Below are positions 1 to 10,925 of a stretch of 64,000 bases of DNA, piece by piece. The stretch is from Cucumis sativus (lineage: Eukaryota; Streptophyta; Magnoliopsida; Cucurbitales; Cucurbitaceae): assembly GCF_000004075.3 (NCBI RefSeq), contig NC_026655.2, positions 21,871,489 through 21,935,488 of the forward strand. Reading direction: 5' to 3'. Position numbers and translations under genes: made by a program. Below the pieces are notes generated by a model. It saw nothing but the letters and a program-made list of their open reading frames with translations, searched no databases and was not told the DNA's origin. Each line of letters begins with the position of its first letter. Position 1 is the stretch's first letter.

Positions 1-2
1 TC

Positions 3-167
3 ATCGTTATGTTGGCGGTCATGTCATATAACGTGGGAATTTTGCTAGCGGCAGTGACTGGATATTCGATCGGGTTCTTGGTTTATGGGAGTAAGATATT
101 TAATCGATCAAAAATTGATCCAAATCTAAATTTAGATTCTCTTGATCTTCCACCACTCAATTGTTAG
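3..167 (+). CDS. COPT/Ctr-family copper transporter, C-terminal part (gene cut by window start)
   Basis: Copper transporters of the Ctr family move Cu(I) across the plasma or organelle membrane as trimers. The 54 codons seen here hold the end of the second membrane span with the MxxxM copper motif (MLAVM, codons ending at base 23), then the third span with the GxxxG helix-packing motif (GYSIG) and the usual GFLVYGSK ending. A polar tail of about 20 residues follows, ending PPLNC before a TAG stop. The MxxxM motif and frame are intact, so this looks like a working gene whose N-terminal two thirds lie upstream. A second copy with close similarity in coding sequence and 3' flank lies at 2735-3115. 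Family call is firm; substrate beyond copper and membrane location are inferred. Confidence 0.85.
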   Translation: MVMLAVMSYNVGILLAAVTGYSIGFLVYGSKIFNRSKIDPNLNLDSLDLPPLNC

Positions 168-1531
168 CATAAAGAATTAATTAAGATAGTTTGTCTTGTT
201 TTATATGAATTTCAATTTTAGTTTGTTTTGTTTTATATGAATTTCAATTTTAGTTTATTCTGTTTTACATGAATTTCAATTTTTTATCGACCAAATTTAC
301 TTAGATAATCTATCTCTTTTGAATTTTGAAGTTGGAAGAATTTTAATTACTTAAATTAAATTTTATTTTCATAAAAAAATTAATTTTATATTTAGTATTT
401 TGTTGAGATACTAATAAATATAAAAGAGTTTAACTATAATAATTTTCTAAAAATGAATATGTTAATTGAACATTGGGGAAGTTTATATTCTCTTTATATT
501 TTTAGTATACTTTATCTTCGTTACTTTTTGGTAATTATCTTAGTCTCCTTATTATGAAACTTTTTGTTTTAATGAATATATACCTTTTTCAACACTGTAA
601 ATGGAGATTGCAAAGAAATTTGCATCACACATCACACTACAACTGCAACTCGATAACTTGTAAACTCGAAAAAAACGATAAGCAAACTCATAAATCAAAA
701 CAAAATTAGACTTTCATCTTTCTAATCTTTTCTCTTTTAGGTGTTTTTGTACTTTGATATGGTTGAGATATTGAGAACAATCTTAAGACAATTTTACTCA
801 TCCTAGTGTTAGTGTTTGGAGACTAATTATTTTTGAGAATATAACATATTACTTTTTTTTAGAAGATCGAACTTTTTGGAATGATTTAAAAAATGAAGAG
901 AAATACTTTTAAAAGAAAGTAAAAAAGTATAGAACACAACAAAAAAAAATTACTGAAATTGGAAGAGAATTGATTCATAAGAATTGTGAATAGTTTGTCA
1001 TTTCTCTAAATGGATCATTTATTCTTTAGAAAATTGAAGGAATCTGACCTCCAAATCAATCCAATGAAATTCTTTTACCCACCTCCTAGTGGCCAATTAA
1101 ATTCTCTAGAAAACTATCACCTCATATTTTATCCAATCAAAAGTTTTGATATGGATGAAGAATTAAAATTTGGCCTTTGGGTTTTGGCTCCAATTTCCTA
1201 ACAATATTCAAATTGTCTTATTCTAAAATGAAAAGCACGTTTCATATATTTTAACTTCAATTACTATTTTAAAATTAGAGAAATTGCATCCCATCACAAA
1301 AATATTTAGAAAAAAATAGTTTATGATATTTTTTTTATATATTGCGAATATGACAAATATGACAAGTAATTAATGTAACAAACAACTATTTGACCAATAT
1401 TGAAGGGCCACATAAGGCTATTAGAGGTTTATCGACTTTTAAATTTGCTACTTTTACAATTTAAAAAATGTAGTGAAATAAACTCTATTATCATTAAAAA
1501 AATCTTGCTACTTTTGTGGACACTCCTTAAT
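168..1531. other. AT-rich spacer between COPT and the CACTA element
   Basis: Probably includes the COPT 3' UTR. A 63-codon reading frame at 1010-1201 has no recognisable domain and an AT-driven composition like the surrounding DNA. I see no gene, RNA gene or clear transposon here apart from the short tandem repeat near the start. Confidence 0.5.
197..284. repeat. 32-bp tandem repeat, about 2.8 copies, in the COPT 3' flank
   Basis: The unit beginning tgttttatatgaatttcaat recurs at 197, 229 and 261, a spacing of 32 bases. The matching 3' flank of the second COPT copy (about 3140-3170) has a single unit, so the amplification is specific to this copy or was lost in the other. Confidence 0.7.
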
Positions 1532-1562
1532 CACTACAAGAACTTGGTAGTTTCCCGACGCA
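1532..1562. repeat. CACTA left terminal inverted repeat
   Basis: Starts CACTACAAGAA. It pairs with 5747-5777 on the other strand with around eight mismatches over 31 bases, including the diagnostic ACAAGAA block and the CGACGCA block. Confidence 0.8.
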
Positions 1563-2202
1563 GTACGACGTCGGGATGATTACAAAAAGCATCGGGCACA
1601 TCTTTTCTGACGTTCTCTTCAACTTCAGGAAATACATCGAAAAAATTGTGTCAGGAGACCCATTCCCCATGCAATACAAAGATGCGTTGGGATTGACTTT
1701 TCCCCAACGTTCATTTGACCGACGACATCAATGTGTTGGGGTAACCTATATGACTCTGCCAACGTCCTCGTGAACATCGGGAGAAGGTGTTTCCCGACGC
1801 TACGTCGTGGAATCTATCCTTGATGCCATCTTACATGTGTCGCGGAAAGACCTATTTACTGATGCAGTTTGTGCGCTGGAAATAATAATTCTAGTTTTTT
1901 TTTAATTATTATCTTTTAAATTTTAAATTTTTTGTTTCGATTGTAGTTTCTATTCGATTCCAATTCGACTTAATTTAAATAAAAACTGAACAACCAAAAT
2001 AGTAAATAATATATCCAAATCAAAATTGTATTATAATTAAATAAACATTTGTCGTAAGAACACAGTTTCAAATTTGTTAAAAAAATTACATGAAAAAGAA
2101 AATTAAAATAATTTAGCTGCGAGCACTATATTGAACAAGTCCACACCTACAACGACAAAAAATTAAATTTAGATATATATAATGCTAATATAACTAATAA
2201 TG

Positions 2203-2470
2203 CATAGTAAACAACGTTAAAGTTCAAAAATACGTATCGTAAGTTCTCCACTCACGGTTCTCTCTATGCTCGACTCATTTCTCCAATATTCTTCATCATT
2301 TCTTCCATTTGTTTATACTGCAACTTAGATATCCTTCTCTGCTCTTCAATCACGTGTTTAGCTTCTTGAAGCTCGAGTCTTTGTTGCTTAATAAGATCTG
2401 CATTAGCTTGTTCGACCACTGTAGAATGCGAACATGTGGTCGAAGAACTGCTAGCAGGACTCTTGCAAGA
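2203..2470 (-). pseudogene. CACTA transposase C-terminal fragment, copy A
   Basis: On the minus strand this encodes a charged, glutamine-rich coiled-coil-like stretch (including EEQRRISKLQYKQMEEMM) ending shortly before a stop, the type of C-terminus seen in the plant Ptta/En/Spm transposase family. It is nearly the same as 3208-3470. Copy A lies beyond the captured COPT segment and so is cut off from the rest of the gene. Confidence 0.6.
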
Positions 2471-2734
2471 CTTTTTTTTTTTTAATGAAATAACATTAAT
2501 CTTAAATGTTATTACATCTCAACTCTTAATCTCAAGTGTTGTTTTATTTCCTTTCGAGCATAAATTTTATAAGACACATTCTTTAAGTGTTCAAATAAAA
2601 TGTGAAATAATAAAAAAAGAAAGCTTCAGTACTAGCAAATTTGTAGTACACTCACAGCTTTATTTGATAGTACAATTTCAAATTCATTATTTGATAGTAC
2701 AATTTCAACTTCATTATTTGATTGCAATCAAACA
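2471..2734 (+). other. Upstream flank carried with the captured COPT copy
   Basis: AT-rich stretch between the transposase fragment and the COPT start codon. It starts with a poly-T run. It holds a 27-bp tandem repeat (starting ttatttgatagtacaatttc at 2660 and 2687, partial third at 2714) directly before the ATG. It probably represents the original 5' flank of the gene. No clear promoter element is visible. Confidence 0.4.
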
Positions 2735-3115
2735 ATGGAAACCCACATGACATTTTATTGGGGAAAGACGATAGAGATCCTCTTTCCTGGTTGCTTTTTC
2801 TCCTCAGTCATCGCTTTAATTTTTGTTTTTCTCCTTGCCTTCATCGTGGAGTGGCTCTCACACACTAAATTCCCCACATCCGCCATGGGCAACCTCACTG
2901 CCAGCCTGGTTCATACCACTCTTTACTACGTTAGAGTGGGGTTGGCTTTCATCATTACGTTGGCGGTCATGTAATATAATGTGGGAATTTTGCTAGAGGC
3001 GGTGATCGGATATTCGATTGGGTTCTTGGTTTATGGGAGTAAGATATCTAGTCGATCGAAAATTGATCTGTATCTAAATTTAGATTCTCTCGATCTTCCA
3101 CCACTCAATTGTTAG
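2735..3115 (+). pseudogene. COPT/Ctr copper transporter pseudogene inside the CACTA element
   Basis: From ATG 2735 the frame encodes METHMTFYWGKTIEILFPGC, with the N-terminal Met-rich and FYWG signature of plant COPT proteins, and then two membrane spans. At 2972-2974 a TAA replaces the TCA serine codon found in the copy at 24-26. The reading frame stays open after that for the rest of the protein to a TAG at 3113-3115, 126 codons after the start. The first Met of the MxxxM copper motif is also changed (TLAVM for MLAVM). The intact remainder suggests that capture and loss of function are fairly recent. Read-through or use of only the first two spans would not give a working channel according to what is known of Ctr trimers. 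Confidence 0.85.
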
Positions 3116-3204
3116 TATAGAGAATTAATTAAGATAGCTTGTTTTGTTTTAATTTATATGAATTTCAATTTTTTATCAAACGATTTTATTTAGATAATCT
3201 ATCT

Positions 3205-3780
3205 CTTTTGCAAAGTAAACAACGTTAAAGTTCAAAAATAAGTACAGCAAGTTCTCCACTTACGGTTCTCTCTATGGCCGACTCATTTCATCAATCTTTT
3301 TCATCATTTCTTCCATTTGTTTATACTGCAACTCGAACATCCTTCTCTACCTTTCAATCACGTGTTTAGCTTCTTGAAGCTCTCAATGAAGACTACATTA
3401 GCTTGTTCTTCGACCGTTGTAGAATGCAAACATGTGGTCGAAGAACTACTAGCAACACTGTTATGAGACTTGGACCTGGGTCCCCAACCAAGACCTTTTG
3501 AGTAGCTTGGACACTTACCCAAAACGATCTCGTAAATATCATCCTCAAAGAGTGGCTGAGAAACCTCTGGGGTACGCTAGGACTGAAGTTTCAGCATTTG
3601 ACTTTGCGACAGATAAAATTTTATGTAAGTTATGAATCGGAGAAGTATAAGTACAAAATTAAGACAAAATCAAATTTAAACTTACATGCGCATTTGCATC
3701 CGCCTGTGAAATAAATTGTCCATTACGAGCGTGGGTTTCTCTTAATAATTCCAGACCTCATTCTTCAGCGAGATCATGCT
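3205..3780 (-). pseudogene. CACTA second-gene transposase fragment, copy B
   Basis: The minus strand reads RETHARNGQFISQADANAH near 3690-3745, matching the conserved RETH...G.FVSQ...A..A block of plant Ptta/En/Spm transposases. It continues, through what look like intron remnants, to the glutamine-rich C-terminus that is also present as copy A. The N-terminal half of this protein is not found. The fragment is broken and part of a defective element. Confidence 0.65.
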
Positions 3781-4089
3781 GTCATTATAAAAACGACTTC
3801 ATCATGATTGTAAGACTGCTTCTGCCTAGCAACCTTGTTCGTTTGTGATTGCTCCTGCATGAAAATGTTTGTTAAAAGTACACACGCGTTAAGAAAATTA
3901 AGTGAAATAACACATACCATTGCAATTTGTAGATCTCACCTGAAATGCACAGCTCATGTAGTGATCGCACAGTAAGTGTCAACCTTCCATATGTCCCACC
4001 AATATGTTAGGTGGGTTGGCATGTGCCTGTTTTGGGTTGATGTTTGAAATGTCTATAACAGTCGACCCTGAACTCTTTGAAAGATGTGA

Positions 4090-4570
4090 AGACTATTCAG
4101 AACAATCAGGGTATAACTCACTACGAGCTTCATACAATAAGTCCTTAAATATGTTTTCTGTTTCTTCTTCTATATCTACCCCAATATTGAAGGGCATCTC
4201 ATTCTCCAAACCTTCATCTATTTTTCGTTCTTGTTCAATCGTAGCTTGTAAATCATTAAGCATACCAAACATCTCATCTTTTTCATCAAAAGGGTTACTA
4301 CTAGTTCCTTCATCAAAGGGGTTACTACTGGTTCTTTTATCAAACCTTTCAATACTTCTATGGAAGTTCACTGCCTCTCCACGATACAACTATTTTGTAT
4401 AGGATGGGGATATTTCGATGGTCAATAGATGTCGCTCCACTTCCTCTAATGAGTACCAATTTGAGTTCATACATCTCTTATATGGACACCTTATTCGTCC
4501 GTAAGCATCAATGTGGAGCTTGACAATCTAACTAATAACTTATTCCTAACTTTCATCCAACCCTTGTCCA
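4090..4570 (-). pseudogene. CACTA TNP2-type transposase N-terminus (transposase-associated domain)
   Basis: Read on the minus strand, it starts MDKGWMKVRNKL near 4555. It then shows the RIRCPYKRCMN zinc-binding-like block of the transposase-associated domain, and EARSELYPDCSE at 4093-4130, a block that in full elements runs into the TNP2 transposase core. The stretch from MYRGEA (4389) to 4093 is open for 98 codons with a small tandem repeat (SSNPFDE twice). The start and the zinc block lie in different frames and the core domain is missing, so it is a truncated, broken gene. Confidence 0.75.
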
Positions 4571-5746
4571 TCGTTAAAGACCTAAAACATAAATATGTTT
4601 GATCATTAGTCCTATATTCCCCCAAACCCTAAACTTAATTACTCGATGAATAAGCTATGCTAAATCCTACCAATCTTTTAACTGAAGCTAAGTTCAAACT
4701 ACGAAGGCTAGCATAACTGCATGATAGCCTGAGTAGACTAACCAAACACCCTATTATATCTAATTAATTCTAAATCAAGTTTGCACTAAAAAGAAGAGAC
4801 TATCATAACTAATTGCAGGATAGCGATAAGAAATCAACAACAAATTCTTAGTAGTTCTAACAAACGAAACTGTTAAAAAATAAACAACAATAAAATTTGA
4901 ACTAAATGCTACAACCTCCCACCCCTTCAATTTTCTATTAACCCCTTCTCTACCTAAAAGTTCCAATTCAACCGACCCCTTCTTTAACTTTCAATTCACT
5001 CCCCCTCCATTAATTTTTTATTCACCCCTCTTTAATTTTTAATTCAACACCCCCTCCTTAAAAATTATAATCCAATCCTAAACCCTCTTTAATTTTCAAT
5101 TCAATGATTCTACAACCCCTCCTAGAACATAATATTATTCCTAAAACATAATTTCAAATTCAAATAATAATTTCTAGTCTAAACAAAAATAAATTACATT
5201 AAAACTAATATAAAACAAACCTACTCACCAATATGCGACAATGAGCGACGAAAGACGATGACAACGAAATGGCGATGAACGGCAAAGAGGTGAGAACTCT
5301 TCTTCTTCTTGGTCTCCCTCCCTCTCTCTCGTTTTCTTTCTCTTTTCTCTTTCAATTCTATTTTACATAATGATTTATTAAAAGGAAAACTCTCGACGCT
5401 GCACGAAAAACATCAGGATGGCCAACATATTTTTGACACATCACTAATGGTGTCGGAAATATGTACCCTTTTTCCCAACATCTCTGTCGTCGCGTCGGAG
5501 GATGGCCAACGATACAATTAATGTTTTGCCCTTACTCGACGCGACACTGTATAATTAATATGTATTATCATTTTTTCCAACGTTTCTAACGTGACGTCGA
5601 AGGAAATCTAATGGTATAATTAATTATTCCAGGCAGTCCTGGCATGCCTTATCATGTATCGGGAACAGACACCCCCTCTGATGTTGGACTTGGTGTGTTG
5701 AAAGAGACCTCCTTCTAGCAACGTTTCGTTTTCCGATAAATTTTTA
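4571..5746. other. Non-coding inner part of the CACTA element
   Basis: Runs from upstream of the TNP2 remnant to the right terminus. It includes a C/T-rich tract at 4910-5110 with repeated 'ccccctcctttaattttca'-like phrases and GC-rich subterminal motifs from 5390 on. Short open frames here (for example 5309-5521) show no family resemblance. Confidence 0.5.
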
Positions 5747-5777
5747 TGCGTCGAAAAAATCCCAATTTCTTGTAATA
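5747..5777. repeat. CACTA right terminal inverted repeat
   Basis: Reverse complement begins TATTACAAGAA. The outermost bases have drifted from CACTA to TATTA, which fits an old, immobile end. Confidence 0.7.
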
Positions 5778-6749
5778 TAAAATTAATAAAAAATATCGAT
5801 AGCAAGTTTTGGTTTGGATTGTCTTTTTAAATATTTATAAATATTTTTTTTTAGTATATCCTAAATTTTTTGACAATGTTTCAAGAATATATAGAATTGA
5901 AAATAAAATCAAATATCTATCAAAATTATATTTTAATATGTGATATCTTAATTTTTACTGTATTGGCTCAGTAGATGTTTTTTTAAATTTTATTTTTAAA
6001 CAAAATACACTAAGTCTCAATCCATGTTTAATTTTCTTACAACAATCACTTTCTAGCCTAAAAAATATTTCTAACCCCTAACTTTTAATAGGAAAAAAAA
6101 AAAAAACAATTCATTCTAATTATATGCTTTTAATTTTATAATCCTAACCATTCCTTAGTCTTTAAATTTTACGAGTAATATTTAATCCTTTAGACTTTAC
6201 TATTTACAGTGATTTGGTCTGGTCTATCATAGGTATGATTTAATATGATATCTTACACATATAATTAAGTTTATAAATGTAATTTATGGAAAGTCCAATA
6301 TATATAAAACCTATAGGAACACTAAGTGGTTATGTAATAAAAACCAATACTTAACTTTAATGAAAATTTTCACTTATAAAACCAAATATCATATAAAAGT
6401 ATAATTGAATTAACTAGTTGCTAGCTTACTAAAGCTTAGCGATTAAACTGCACTTACAAATCTAAAAATATAGAAACTAAATTGTTATCCACACCATGGG
6501 TTATTTCTTTCAACCTCGTTTTTTTTATGATATCTAGAAGACACGATCTGTTTGTCAGCACCTTCACATGCAAGTTCAATAACAACAAGAACAAAAAACC
6601 AAAACAGCTCCAGTAGTGGGTTTTGGTTGTGTCAGCAGCTGGCAAACTACTGATAATGTTTTCACACTAATTAAAGCTCCATTATTTAAAACCCCTTTGC
6701 TTCTTCTTCTTCTTCTTCTTCTTGTGAATGAAAAAGAGAAAGAAAAATA
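5778..6749. other. Spacer and promoter region of the first glycosyltransferase gene
   Basis: AT-rich with no gene seen. The last 70 bases hold a CTT microsatellite (about 6701-6724) that probably falls in the 5' UTR of the gene. The gene at 10926 has a shorter version of the same CTT-rich leader, so the two promoters appear related. Confidence 0.5.
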
Positions 6750-8640
6750 ATGGAGAAGACAAGAGAAGTTGCAAAACACGGACGTTTACTACTTGTGCCA
6801 TGTCCATACCAAGGCCATATTAACCCAATGCTTAATCTAGCAACATACCTACACAGAAACGGCTTCTCTATAACCATTGCTCATACATCCTTCAATTCCC
6901 CAAACCCTAATCGTCATCCGGAGTTCACATTCATCTGCCTCAATGACTGCCTAGCCGATGACCTTGTCGCATCTTTGGATATCGCCATCTTGTTGCTCAC
7001 TGTCAACAATAATTGCAAGGCTAGCTTGGAGGAAGCCATGGCCACTGTCCTTAGAGACGTTGTGTGTGTAATACACGATGAGATCATGACCTTTTGTGCG
7101 GAGGTGGCTAGCAGTTTTGGGGTTCGGAGTTTGGTGCTTCGAACAAACAGCGTATCGACGTGTATTGGTCGCTCCGTCGTTTTGCAACTTCATGCGGAGG
7201 GTCGACTTCCTCTACTCGATCAAGGTATATGGAAATGTATATTGTTCATTTTCATTATTTTACCTCTTTTTTACTTTTTAGTTGCTGGATTTTGATTCTA
7301 ATTTTTTTTTTTTTTTTGTCATGAGTTTCAAAATATAATTATTCTCGAGTTTTGAGTTCAAGTTTTGTTTTGGTTTGTTTCATAGCAAGATTTAATTTTA
7401 AGATTTTACAATGTTATACCTTTAGTTTCGGTTTCTGAAGTTTTTATAAAATTGAAACTTTGATCTATCAAGTTTAACAAATCAATTTGAAAGATCATAA
7501 ACATCATATAGATCAAAATAACTTCAAAATAAAAAGTAGAAAAAACTTAATACTTTGTATCAAGATAAGCTGAATAGATGTTATTTCTATTGATTTTGAG
7601 ATAGGTAGAACTCTATGTTATCTAATGTGAAAACAGAACTCGATCTAGAAAAGATAAGTATATTTTATCTAATATACCTCTATATATATACTGCATATTT
7701 AAAAGAATTATATAAAATAATCTCTCAAACTGATTCTCACAATAATTATTTAATAGGGTTCATGGAAGATGAGGTACCAAATCTCCATCCTTTGAGATAC
7801 AAAGACTTACCAATCTCAGCCTTTTCAGATATCTCCCAATCAACAAAACTAGTCCACAAAATGCACGATCTCACCACTTCTTCAGGTGTGATTTGGAACA
7901 CAATCCCATTTCTTGAACCATCCGAATTCACCAAATTCAAAGCCAATATTTGCAACCAAATCCCTATTTTTGCAATTGGCCCAATCCACAAGATTTCCCC
8001 AACCTCATCTTCTTCAAGTTTGCTCAATGAAGACTACACTTGCCTCCCATGGCTCCACAAACAACCTCCCAACTCAGTCATCTATGTCAGCTTGGGCAGT
8101 GTTGCCCTCTTAACAAACCATGAACTCCAAGAGATGGCTTGGGGGTTGGTTAATAGCAATCAACCATTCTTGTGTGTCGTTCGCCCTGGCTCCGTTCGAG
8201 GCTCGGATGGGATCGGATTTGTTTTGGAAGAGTTTCAAAAGAAGGCTGGAGATAGAGGGTGTATTGTGGAATGGGCTCCACAAAAGGAAGTGTTGGCTCA
8301 TAGGGCTGTAGGTGGATTTTTGAGCCATTGTGGTTGGAATTCTACACTTGAGAGTTTGAGTGAGGGTGTTCCAATGTTATGTAAGCCTTATTCAGGAGAT
8401 CAAAGAGGGAATGCAAGGTATATTAGTTGTGTTTGGAGAGTGGGGTTGACTTTGGAAGGTCATGAGTTGAAAAGAAATGAAGTGGAAAAGGGTATTAGAA
8501 AATTGATGGTGGAAGAAGAAGGGAGGAAAATGAGAGAAAGAGCAATGGATTTCAAGAGAAGAATTGAAGATTGTTTAAGGGAAGGTGGCTCCTGTTCTCG
8601 TAACTTGAGAGAGCTTGTTGATTTCATTATGTCTTCTTAG
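6750..8640 (+). CDS. UDP-glycosyltransferase, UGT76-like (array copy 1)
   Basis: Family 1 glycosyltransferases transfer sugar, usually from UDP-glucose, to small acceptors such as hormones, flavonoids or terpenoids in the cytosol. Exon 1 is 6750-7224 and exon 2 is 7757-8640, joined by a 532-bp GT-AG intron in phase 1, giving 452 residues, normal for the family. Exon 1 has the catalytic His in PCPYQGHINPM (His23) and the partner Asp in VIHDE (Asp110). Exon 2 has a complete 44-residue PSPG sugar-donor box at 8272-8403, from WAPQKEVLAH to the final DQ, with HCGWNS. The start is the ATG just before the family's RRLLLVPCPYQGH opening. Close similarity to the genes at 10926 and 16130 shows tandem duplication. 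The acceptor cannot be told from sequence. Confidence 0.92.
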
Positions 8641-8656
8641 ATCAACCTCTCTTCTT

Positions 8657-8781
8657 AATGAACCTCTATTATTTTAACTTAAGTATGTTGAAATCTTCTC
8701 AATGAACCTCTATTATTTTAACTTAAGTATGTTGAAATCTTCTTAATCAACCTCTATTATTTTAACTAAGTATGTTGAAAT
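8657..8781. repeat. 44-bp tandem repeat, 2.9 copies, just after the UGT copy 1 stop
   Basis: Units start at 8657, 8701 and 8745, each beginning aatgaacctctattatttta (third copy aatcaacc...). The first two units are almost identical. The array begins 16 bases after the stop codon and so sits in the 3' UTR. UGT copy 2 has only a loose single match (aataaacctctattgaac, about 13588). Confidence 0.85.
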
Positions 8782-8827
8782 TAACGTGATGATCAATAAT
8801 ATTGTCTAGCTATATTGAAAGTAATTA

Positions 8828-10400
8828 ACAGCAAAAAAAGCTAAAGAAATAGAAAGAACAAATAACACATAATGTTTTGTTAACCCGGTTCAGAAAATAC
8901 TACATATATCTATATCTTTGCCTAAAGAGTTTAGCTCAGATGAGAAATATTATTAAGATTCAAATGAACAAGCAACAACACTCTTAAGTTATAACAAAAA
9001 CTTAATCGAAGACAAGCTCCCCTGAATTTGTGTTTAAATCTTTTTGAAGATAAACTCAGGCCCCCTGAATTCATTGACCGCAATTCAACTATTTCAGTTT
9101 TCTTTCATATTTATTGTCAACCGTTGCAGTGTAAAAACCACTTGTAGAACTTCAGTATATATCATTATAAAGAAGGCAATTCGACTACCTTCACGAATAA
9201 TAAGTCTCCAAGAGAGGACTTATTTGAAATCAATTTTCTGTTGTCCGTTGAGCTAAGCCAATAGCTTAGTTATTTAAAGATCACGATAATCTTCGATAAC
9301 TTCTTTATGCAAAGATATAGATAAAAGATTCCTATTGAGAAGAAAAAAAAATATCTTTGAATAATATCATTTATTTAAATAACCACGCTAATAATAATGA
9401 AAAGAAACTTATTATTTCTTTTTGACAAAAATACCCAACAAATTCTCCCTTGTCAAAAATTAAAAAAAAAAATTCGAATAGGAAAGTCCAGTAATACACG
9501 CAATCCTTTTTTTTGAGGAGCTTCACAAATCTTCTCGACAGTTAATAACAGAGAAAACAACAATGAAAACAATAAGTAAAGATACTAGTGACACACAACA
9601 TTGTTAACCTAATTCGATGACATAACATCTACATTTGGAAAGTCCTTGACCCGAAATCAGAGATCTTATTACTTTGATAATCATAAATCATAATCTGATT
9701 CTTAGTACATAGATATTCATATTCACCCTCTCACTAAACAGTGGTACAGTTTATTGAATCAGAACTTTATCACTACTATTTCAAAGTTTGATTTAGCTAA
9801 ACAAAATCCTCCCCCTTAATCATGCAACTCATATAAGGTGTTAATCAAGAGAGTCACCCCCTAAATATCGTCCTTCATCAAGTCGTAACTACCGTTTGTA
9901 CAATTCATCTTCTAAAGAAGTTTTAACTTCCACATCAAAGAAACTCAGCAACCAATCAGATTGTCAAAAAATAACTTACACGGTGCAAGTTCTACTAAAT
10001 AACTTGATAGGCAGATCTTCAAAGAGTACTTTCCACACTTTTCACTCTGATAACTTCAAAAAACCTACTTTCTTTTTTGCATACCCTCTGAAAAAGAATA
10101 GAACAACAATACAAAGAATACCAGCCCGACCAAATCCTTCACAGTAGAGAAAGAGTAAAACAAAATAAAATCCCTATTCCAAAAAACTATTCTTTAAACA
10201 CTTTCTTTTTGCAATGTCATTCCACCGAAGACAGAGCTGAACAAAACAACATTCACATGCCCACAAATCTTCTTATAAGGTTAGTAGACCTAAAGGAAGT
10301 ACCGCAGTGAAAGGTTCCTTTGTTATAGAACCACCGTTCTCTTCACACCTTTGGTTCAGTATGGAATCTCTAGTTTGATATAAAATTTGAGACTACTTAT
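8828..10400. mobile_element. Possible LTR-retroelement remains (two diverged related segments)
   Basis: Two segments (about 8860-8990 and 9580-9720) share a phrase around 'gttaacc.ggttc' followed by similar spacing and an AT-rich continuation. They resemble the terminal regions of plant copia-type elements that I remember. No coding parts are recognised; the stretch is old and broken. It separates UGT copies 1 and 2. Family assignment is weak. Confidence 0.3.
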
Positions 10401-10925
10401 AAGCATAGTAATTAAATTTTAAAATTTTAAATTATAGAAATTACTAAGCCTCTTTTAGTAACCATTTTACTTTTAGAAAAAAAAAGAATTCAACCTATTT
10501 TTTCTGTGTGTTTTAGAATAATTTGAAACTTTCTTAAATACAATGATTGAATTTCTCACCAAATTCCAAAACAAAAACAACATTTGAAAGCTACATTTTT
10601 TGTTTTCAAATTTTGGTTTAATAGAACATAAATATCAAAATAAAAGAATCAATCGAAGGTAAAAATAGTTTCTATAAACTTATTTTTTAATAAAACAAAA
10701 CCATTATGAAAGGGAGTATAATATTTGTACTATTCAATTATTTTGTGAGCACAGGTAAAGTAACAAGAACAAAAAGACGAGACAGCCGGCCTCTAGTGGT
10801 TTAGGTTGCCAGCTGACTCATAATATATATATATATGTATGTATGTATTGTTTGATAGCTCCATTCTTAATAGCAAACCCCAAACCTTTTCTGCTTCTTC
10901 TTCTTGATGTGAATAAAAAAACCCA

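Larger units (their letters stand above)
1532..5777 (-). mobile_element. Rearranged CACTA (En/Spm) DNA transposon with captured COPT gene
   Basis: The left end reads CACTACAAGAACTTGG (1532 onward), the hallmark CACTA terminus. The reverse complement of the right end (5747-5777) reads TATTACAAGAAATTGG and continues to a shared TTT...CGACGCA, giving a terminal inverted repeat of about 31 bases. GC-rich subterminal motifs (cgacgtcgg, tcccgacgc) recur at 1555-1860 and 5390-5750. Inside, on the minus strand, are a TNP2-type N-terminal piece (4090-4570), a second transposase gene's C-terminal piece (3205-3780) and a duplicate of part of it (2203-2470), with a COPT pseudogene between. The catalytic core is missing, so the element cannot move by itself. 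The 3-bp target duplication expected of the family is not evident: flanks are aat and taa. Confidence 0.8.

Noticed and set aside
1010-1201. 63-codon frame between COPT and the CACTA element
   Set aside because: No domain, composition like the surrounding AT-rich DNA, no splice or promoter context.
4004-4402. 132-codon plus-strand frame
   Set aside because: It is the antisense shadow of the TNP2-type transposase remnant on the minus strand (4093-4389).
7746-8027. Minus-strand frames over the UGT exons (also 12653-12862, 16382-16993)
   Set aside because: Antisense of well-supported exons; they are open because of the codon use of the real genes.
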